DNA from: Methanosarcina mazei S-6
Lineage (GTDB): Archaea > Halobacteriota > Methanosarcinia > Methanosarcinales > Methanosarcinaceae
DNA length: 64,000 nucleotides
Assembly (NCBI RefSeq): GCF_000970205.1
Contig: NZ_CP009512.1
Coordinates: 248,001-312,000, forward strand
Direction of reading: 5' to 3'
Shown here: positions 59,218 through 64,000 of the stretch, piece after piece
Numbering within the stretch: position 1 is the first letter of the stretch
How the letters are laid out: each line of letters starts with the position of its first letter
The notes under the pieces: model-generated
Database searches by the model: none
What the model was told of the DNA's origin: nothing
Seen by the model: the letters and a program-made list of their open reading frames with translations, nothing else
Program-made: the position numbers and the translations under genes

Positions 59218-60756
59218 TTAAACATATCCCAGTTCGAGAATTATCGCATCCAGCAGATCCGTCAGCGAGTCCGGAAAATAAAATCCCAGGGCAAGGGCAA
59301 GAGCCAGCATAAAAACTGCCGGAATCCTCATCCCGCTCTTAACAGCATACTTACGTGGAAGCCTTATTTCATCATGATCTGCTTCTCCGGCTGCGATTTT
59401 CAGTTCAGCCTCTCCTGTTAAGGAATGGGGCCTGGTAATCTGCCCTTCTATTTCTTCCTCCAGGGTTACTTTTGAGAAAGCTTTTAACAGGAAGTTTGCA
59501 AAGGAGGCAGCTGCAAGGATGAGCATAAGCAGTATTGCAAGGGTCAGGTAAGGGGAAATTGCCGCACTTTCCAGCAGGATGAAAAACTTTGCCGGGAAAA
59601 GGGGAAAAGGCGGCATTCCCACGATCGCAATGCTTCCAAGTATCAGGCTCCAGGCTGCCCTGGGCTGGAGTTTAAAAACATCCCACATGTTTTCACGCAT
59701 ATTGCTTCTGTACTGCCTGTGCAGGATGCCTGCGGAAAACAGCAGGGTTTCCTTTACAAGGACATGGACGAGCATGTAGAAAAGGGCCCAGAAAAGAGCC
59801 AGAGGCGTCCCTATTCCTATCCCTATAAGGAGAAGGCCCATATGCTCGACACTCGAGAAAGCTATCAGCCTTTTAAGGTTTCTCTGCTGGAACATGCTGA
59901 ATGAAGCAAGTGCAATTGAGAAAACCCCTGCTGCAAGAAGGATAGAGGAAGCCTGCGGGGCTGCGCCGCTTTCCCTGAGCAGGGCATACATCCTTATTAT
60001 GCCGTAGATCCCCAGGTTCTGCATCAGCCCTGAGAGGATTGCGCTCACCGAAGGTGCTCTTGCATAGGCATCCGGGAGCCAGGTGTGAAAAGGAGCTGCC
60101 CCTGCTTTTGCCCCGAAACCTATGAACATGAATGTGAAGCTCGCGAGGAGCAGGGCAGGTGAAAATTCTGAAACATGAGCTGCCAGTTCTGTCCAGTTGA
60201 GAGTGCCTTCCCCAAGTGCCTGTTCCGAGAGTGTGAACAGGAAAATTAATCCCAGGAAAGCAAAGAGCATGGCTCCGGAAACTATAAAGACGTACTTTAA
60301 GGCTGCATCGATATTTTCCCTTGCAGAAAGTATCGCAACTAGCATGGCGGCACAGACCGTAGTGAGTTCTGCGAAGATCCAGAAGAGTGCCAGGTTGTCT
60401 GAGAAGAGCGCAACTGTGGCTGTAATAAGAAGCAGGTTGAAGGCAAGGTAGAAGGTCTTCAGGTTCTTGGGGTCAAGTTCTCCTGCTTCCATAAGGCTGT
60501 CAGTGTACCCTCTGGCATAGAAGGCTGCAGCAGTGAATCCAAGTGCGGTTATCAGTTCTACATAAAGGTTGAGGTGGTCAAGATACAGCGACTCTCCCAG
60601 CCTTCCCGGCAGGTCGAGAACGGAAAGGGCCACGCAGCTCACAACAAGGTGCAGCATTCCGTTTCCTGCGGCAAGTGCATTCATAAGCCTGTGAGATTTC
60701 GGAATAAGGCCGAATGCCAGGAATATTCCCATTATTAGAAGGTAGTACCGGATCAC
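59218..60756 (-). CDS. HyfF-like antiporter-type membrane subunit
   Basis: 512 residues, about 14 membrane helices of the Mrp/NuoLMN fold. Ion-path residues are kept: a Glu in ALFWIFAELTTVCAAML, Lys in AALKYVFIVSGAM, Lys in FGAKAGAAPFHTWLPDAYARAPS, and Lys in HVLVKETLLFSAGILHR. Such subunits move protons or Na+ in complex I and in energy-converting hydrogenases. The start is GTG 60756, overlapping the previous stop as GTGA and served by AGGAGGTG. Residues ~440-470 form a hydrophilic loop before the last helix. Confidence 0.92.
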   Translation of the reverse strand: MIRYYLLIMGIFLAFGLIPKSHRLMNALAAGNGMLHLVVSCVALSVLDLPGRLGESLYLDHLNLYVELITALGFTAAAFYARGYTDSLMEAGELDPKNLKTFYLAFNLLLITATVALFSDNLALFWIFAELTTVCAAMLVAILSARENIDAALKYVFIVSGAMLFAFLGLIFLFTLSEQALGEGTLNWTELAAHVSEFSPALLLASFTFMFIGFGAKAGAAPFHTWLPDAYARAPSVSAILSGLMQNLGIYGIIRMYALLRESGAAPQASSILLAAGVFSIALASFSMFQQRNLKRLIAFSSVEHMGLLLIGIGIGTPLALFWALFYMLVHVLVKETLLFSAGILHRQYRSNMRENMWDVFKLQPRAAWSLILGSIAIVGMPPFPLFPAKFFILLESAAISPYLTLAILLMLILAAASFANFLLKAFSKVTLEEEIEGQITRPHSLTGEAELKIAAGEADHDEIRLPRKYAVKSGMRIPAVFMLALALALGFYFPDSLTDLLDAIILELGYV

Positions 60757-61439
60757 TGGGATTCACCTCCTGCCCATACCTGCAGTTTCCGGAACTTTTG
60801 CCTGTATTCTTCAATGCTGGAGTCCATTCCCACAGCCAGGATTGTGGTCAGTATGACCAGGATAATAAGGTCAATTATAATCAGGACTTCTATAATGAAG
60901 GGGAGCTCGGTCACAAACAGGCCAAACATCAGCACCCCGTTTTCCATGCTGAGGTAACCGAGGGCTTTTGTGATGACTCTTTTTCTGCTGAATATTACAA
61001 GCATACCCATCAGGGTCAGGGAAAGCCCTATTACCGCCCCGAAAAAGAAAAGCTTAGAGAGGGGCAGACCTTCGAAAACCCTTGAAAGGAAGGTGTAGGA
61101 GAGGATGATAAGACCTATACTCAGCAGAAGAGAGGGCGTTGGCTCCAGATATGTAAAATGGAGGTCTCTCCCTATCTTTATTTTCTCTTCTATCCTGGAA
61201 ATAAAGTAAGGAATCAGGATTACCTTGCTTGCCAGGGTCAGGACCGCCAGTAGCAGGAGCTGGTCTTTCCCGTCCATCAGGTAAAGGAGAGATGAGACTG
61301 AAGCCAGCAGGAAAGACTGGATTGTGTATGCGGTCAATACCGAACTCAGGTTTCGGGTTGAAATGATCAACCCTGCACTGATGAGGACAAAGACGAAAAG
61401 GATCTTAATTATGCCTTCAAGGAAGGTCGGGTCAATCAT
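60753..61439 (-). CDS. HyfE-like membrane subunit
   Basis: 228 residues with six or more membrane helices. It matches HyfE, which combines NuoK-like elements: MIDPTFLEGIIKILFVFVLISAGLIISTRNLSSVLTAYTIQSFLLA, LASKVILIPYFISRIEEKI, GYLSMENGVLMFGLFVTELPFIIEVLIIIDLI. The Glu in MEN and in FIIEVL are the typical charged membrane residues. ATG overlaps the stop of the hyfC-like gene (ATGA). Confidence 0.9.
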   Translation of the reverse strand: MIDPTFLEGIIKILFVFVLISAGLIISTRNLSSVLTAYTIQSFLLASVSSLLYLMDGKDQLLLLAVLTLASKVILIPYFISRIEEKIKIGRDLHFTYLEPTPSLLLSIGLIILSYTFLSRVFEGLPLSKLFFFGAVIGLSLTLMGMLVIFSRKRVITKALGYLSMENGVLMFGLFVTELPFIIEVLIIIDLIILVILTTILAVGMDSSIEEYRQKFRKLQVWAGGESQ

Positions 61440-62377
61440 GCAAACACCTCGATAAGGATTGTAATGGCTGAAAAGAAAAACGCCATGACGTAAAATGCGG
61501 GAAGCCTGAATAGCCTCATCTTTGCAAGGGATGATTCAAAGAGCCCTATTATTATTGCAAGCAGCCCTGCCTTTACAAGGAAGAGAAGGGCTGAAACTGC
61601 AATTTTTCCTGCGTCTATCTCAGTACTGAGCCCTACCGGGAGGATTGTGTTAATCAAAATTCCCATCAACAGGAGCTGTTTAAGGGCATGTGCAAGCTCG
61701 AGCAGGGCAAGGTTCTTTCCTGCCTGTTCAAGGATCATTGCCTCATTAATCATGGTAAGTTCAAGGTGAGTTGCAGGGTTGTCCACTGGGATTCTGCCGG
61801 TCTCCACAATCAGGATAATGAAGAGGGAGATTGCGACAAGGACAAGGGTCGGGCTGATTGGAAGAACCTTGCCTGCGGTAAGTGTAAACATCTGGTGCAG
61901 GTTAAGGCTTTTCAGGACAAATGCCAGAGCTGCAAAAGAAATTACCATGGTAGGTTCGATTACAGCAGCAAGGCTCATTGACCTTGAACTGCCCATGCCT
62001 CCGAATGCACTGCCTGCATCAAGCCCTCCAAGGGCGGTAAAGAACCTTTCAAGCGCCAGAAGGTACAGGAAAACAATTATGTTCCCCAACCCTCCGGCAG
62101 GTTCGGGGACAAATACCAGAGGTACGAAAAGTGAGCAGACAAGAAGGGTTGAAAGGTTAAGGTACGGAGTAAACCGCATGACCCATGAAGAAACAGGGGA
62201 ATACACCGTTTCTTTTTTCATGAGCTTTTTTAAGTCGTAATAGGCCTGAAAGAGCCCCGGCCCCTTTCTTCCCTGGGCATATGCCTTCACTTTCCGAATC
62301 AGAGCCATGTATAGAGGGGCTGCCAGCAGGGCAAACAGGGGATTCAGGAGGGCGAAGAGCAGAAACGAGCTGTTCAT
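61436..62377 (-). CDS. HyfC/NuoH-like membrane subunit
   Basis: 313 residues, eight membrane helices. It has the NuoH/HyfC signatures KAYAQGRKGPGLFQAYYDLKKLMKKE, the acidic membrane Glu in LLALERFFTALGGLDAGSAFGGMGSSRSMSLAAVIEPTMV, and IVETGRIPVDNPATHLELTMINEAMILEQAG. NuoH couples the redox module of complex I to the ion pumps, and here it should link the HyfGI-like module to the antiporter-like subunits. It starts inside the hyfB-like stop (ATGA overlap). Confidence 0.93.
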   Translation of the reverse strand: MNSSFLLFALLNPLFALLAAPLYMALIRKVKAYAQGRKGPGLFQAYYDLKKLMKKETVYSPVSSWVMRFTPYLNLSTLLVCSLFVPLVFVPEPAGGLGNIIVFLYLLALERFFTALGGLDAGSAFGGMGSSRSMSLAAVIEPTMVISFAALAFVLKSLNLHQMFTLTAGKVLPISPTLVLVAISLFIILIVETGRIPVDNPATHLELTMINEAMILEQAGKNLALLELAHALKQLLLMGILINTILPVGLSTEIDAGKIAVSALLFLVKAGLLAIIIGLFESSLAKMRLFRLPAFYVMAFFFSAITILIEVFA

Positions 62378-64000
62378 ACAAAGCCTCCGGTTGCTATAAT
62401 TAGTACAATCACTGCAAGAAAGGCGTAAAGGACATAACTGTCAAGTTTTCCGTTCTGCAGTTTTGAAACATATTTTGAAAAAATATCAATTGCCCGCGCA
62501 GGTGGGATGTAAAGGTATTCTTCAAAGAAGCGGAGCAGGCGTATTTCCACCTTTCCGTTCTTAAAGAGGCTTTCCTTTTCGTCGAAGTACTCGGGTCTGT
62601 TCACAATCTTTGTCCTGTAAATACTTTTGAAGATCATTACAAGAGGCTCGGAAAAGCCTGCAGAGCTGTATTCCATATAAGGTGCAAGGGCCGGGATCCC
62701 GCATCCCCATGTCTCGCTAATCCTTGCAGGGCCCGTTTCTTTTGAGCGGATTATTACGAAAAGGGCTGTGTATATCAACCCGAGAAGAATCCCCAGCAAG
62801 AGAAGGTCCGGAAAATCGATTTTCCAGCCTGCGAGAGATAGAAGCTGCTTTGAAAACAACCCGCCCAGTATACAGAAAGCTGCCGGCACTGCAGGCCCTA
62901 CAAGCATTGGTTTCTGGACTTCTTCTGCAAGCCTGCTCTTCTCAGAGCGCGGGATTGCAAGGCAGGTGATCCCGAAAAGTTTTACGAAAAGGGCAGCTGC
63001 AAGGGCTCCGGTAAGGGCAAAGCTTGAGAGGGCGATTATCAGAAATATGTTCAGTAGAGGGTCTGTTACGGCAAAAGACTGGAAGAAAGCCTGGTAAAGC
63101 AGGAGCTCGCCGGCAAAACCATTTGTTGGCGGCATGGCTGCAATGGATACCGAACCTATCAGGAAAAGGGCAGAGGTTACAGGCATGCTTTTTACAAGCC
63201 CTCCAAAGGCTTCGATTTTCCTCGTGCCTGTAGCATGGACCACCGAGCCTGCACAGAGGAAGAGCAGGCTTTTGAATACAGCATGGTTAAAGGCATGAAA
63301 ACAGGCCCCAGCAAGGCTTAAGAGGGCAAGGGATTCAAGCCCCTCAACTTTGAATACTGCATACAGCCCAATTCCTGTGAAAATAATTCCTATGTTTTCA
63401 ATGCTGCTGTAGGCGAGCATCCTTTTTATGTCATTTTCTTTAAGGGCATAGATTACCCCGAAAAGGGCTGAAATGCTGCCTGCTGTAAGGATAAGCACTC
63501 CCCACCAGAGTTCGGGAGCAGATACCGATAGCAGAAAACGCAGGAAGCCGTAAACTGCAACTTTCAGCATGACTCCTGACATCAGGGCTGAAACACTTGA
63601 AGGGGCTGCAGGGTGAGCATAGGGAAGCCATTTATGGAAAGGGACAAGCCCTGCCTTGACTCCAAATCCGATGAACAGAAAGATGAAAGGTAAAGCCAGA
63701 TCTGCTGCAGGGTATTCCAGAGGCCCGAAATCGGCAGAACCCGTCAGCCTGAAGAGGCTTATGAAGCCCACGAAAAGAAAAGCCGTACTTATATTGGTCA
63801 TTACAAAGTAGAAAAAGCCGGCTTTTTTATTCTCCTCGGAAGAGTAGTCATGCAGAACCAGGAGGAGAGAGGAAAGGGACATTATTTCCCAGAAAACCAG
63901 GAAACTTACCATATTGCCTGCAAGAATGACCATAAGCATGGCAAGGATGAAAAGATTTGTAAGGGATGCCTGAAGGCTTTTTCTGGCTTCGCTTTTAGCG
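62374..64000 (-). CDS. HyfB-like antiporter-type membrane subunit, partial
   Basis: The frame is open to base 64000, so the N-terminus is missing; 542 codons are visible. From the edge it reads AKSEARKSLQASLTNLFILAMLMVILAGNMVSF, then VFWEIMSLSSLLLVLHDYSS, FIGFGVKAGLVPFHKWLPYAHPAAPSSVSALMSGVMLKVAVYGFLRFL (conserved Lys and His), HAFNHAVFKSLLFLCAGSV, and a C-terminal extension with helix (YIPPARAIDIFSKYVSKLQNGKLDSYVLYAF) as in HyfB/HycC. It is the first visible gene of the six-gene operon. Anything further upstream (hyfA- or hyfH-like ferredoxin) would be beyond this window. Confidence 0.92.
   Translation of the reverse strand, partial: AKSEARKSLQASLTNLFILAMLMVILAGNMVSFLVFWEIMSLSSLLLVLHDYSSEENKKAGFFYFVMTNISTAFLFVGFISLFRLTGSADFGPLEYPAADLALPFIFLFIGFGVKAGLVPFHKWLPYAHPAAPSSVSALMSGVMLKVAVYGFLRFLLSVSAPELWWGVLILTAGSISALFGVIYALKENDIKRMLAYSSIENIGIIFTGIGLYAVFKVEGLESLALLSLAGACFHAFNHAVFKSLLFLCAGSVVHATGTRKIEAFGGLVKSMPVTSALFLIGSVSIAAMPPTNGFAGELLLYQAFFQSFAVTDPLLNIFLIIALSSFALTGALAAALFVKLFGITCLAIPRSEKSRLAEEVQKPMLVGPAVPAAFCILGGLFSKQLLSLAGWKIDFPDLLLLGILLGLIYTALFVIIRSKETGPARISETWGCGIPALAPYMEYSSAGFSEPLVMIFKSIYRTKIVNRPEYFDEKESLFKNGKVEIRLLRFFEEYLYIPPARAIDIFSKYVSKLQNGKLDSYVLYAFLAVIVLIIATGGFV

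Overview
This 64 kb window comes from a methanogenic archaeon of the genus Methanosarcina. The diagnostic genes are a complete methanol:coenzyme M methyltransferase set (mtaC, mtaB, mtaA plus a RamA-type corrinoid activase), F420-dependent methylene-H4MPT dehydrogenase (mtd), the methanofuran gene mfnB, NrpR-type nitrogen regulation, archaeosine tRNA transglycosylase, a thermosome and Msr/FilR1-type methanogenesis regulators. Gene order suggests a M. mazei/M. acetivorans-type genome; this is inference from memory, not a database match. Intergenic DNA is AT-rich and long. Most genes are on the minus strand.

Layout. 1-14.8 kb is housekeeping and cofactor metabolism: mfnB (cut by the window edge), a HisA-like protein, tmk, DUF166 and DUF2111 proteins, mtd, serB with a coiled-coil partner, a ubiA/geranylgeranyl-reductase-like/radical-SAM operon, tgtA, a pyruvate-kinase-C-like protein, and a PAC2-DUF473 pair. 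15-18.5 kb holds a thermosome subunit and a NapH-like polyferredoxin coupled to an HTH regulator with a palindromic operator. 18.8-24.4 kb holds a small membrane protein and a bacterial-type clock/signalling operon: kaiC, two kaiB paralogues and a four-PAS histidine kinase. kaiC is split by a 102-bp MITE-like insertion flanked by CTAG duplications. 25-32.6 kb holds sufBC, a metallo-beta-lactamase, nrpR, a zinc-ribbon/winged-helix protein, a non-catalytic NgBR-like cis-prenyltransferase subunit and an OBG GTPase. tRNA-Arg(GCG) lies at 32.75 kb.

33.7-50.9 kb is the methanol island: two Msr regulators, two paralogous hydantoinase/oxoprolinase-family proteins, a degenerate CDF-family membrane protein, an acetate-uptake-type transporter, mtaB, mtaC, a CobW-like GTPase, a RamA-type activase and mtaA. 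MtaB demethylates methanol onto MtaC. MtaA moves the methyl group to coenzyme M. The activase repairs oxidised corrinoid. The Msr proteins probably control transcription. A Na,K-type P-ATPase, a single-domain response regulator and a third Msr homologue follow.

57-64 kb is the most unusual region: an energy-converting-hydrogenase/complex-I-like operon (HyfB-C-E-F-G-I order). Its membrane ion-translocating subunits look intact. The large subunit lacks all four Ni ligands, the small subunit lacks all four [4Fe-4S] ligands, and no ferredoxin (HyfH) gene is present. It looks like an ion-pumping complex stripped of every redox centre.

Many intergenic regions carry short perfect or near-perfect tandem repeats, each with a different unit (11 to 50 bp), several touching the 3' ends of genes.
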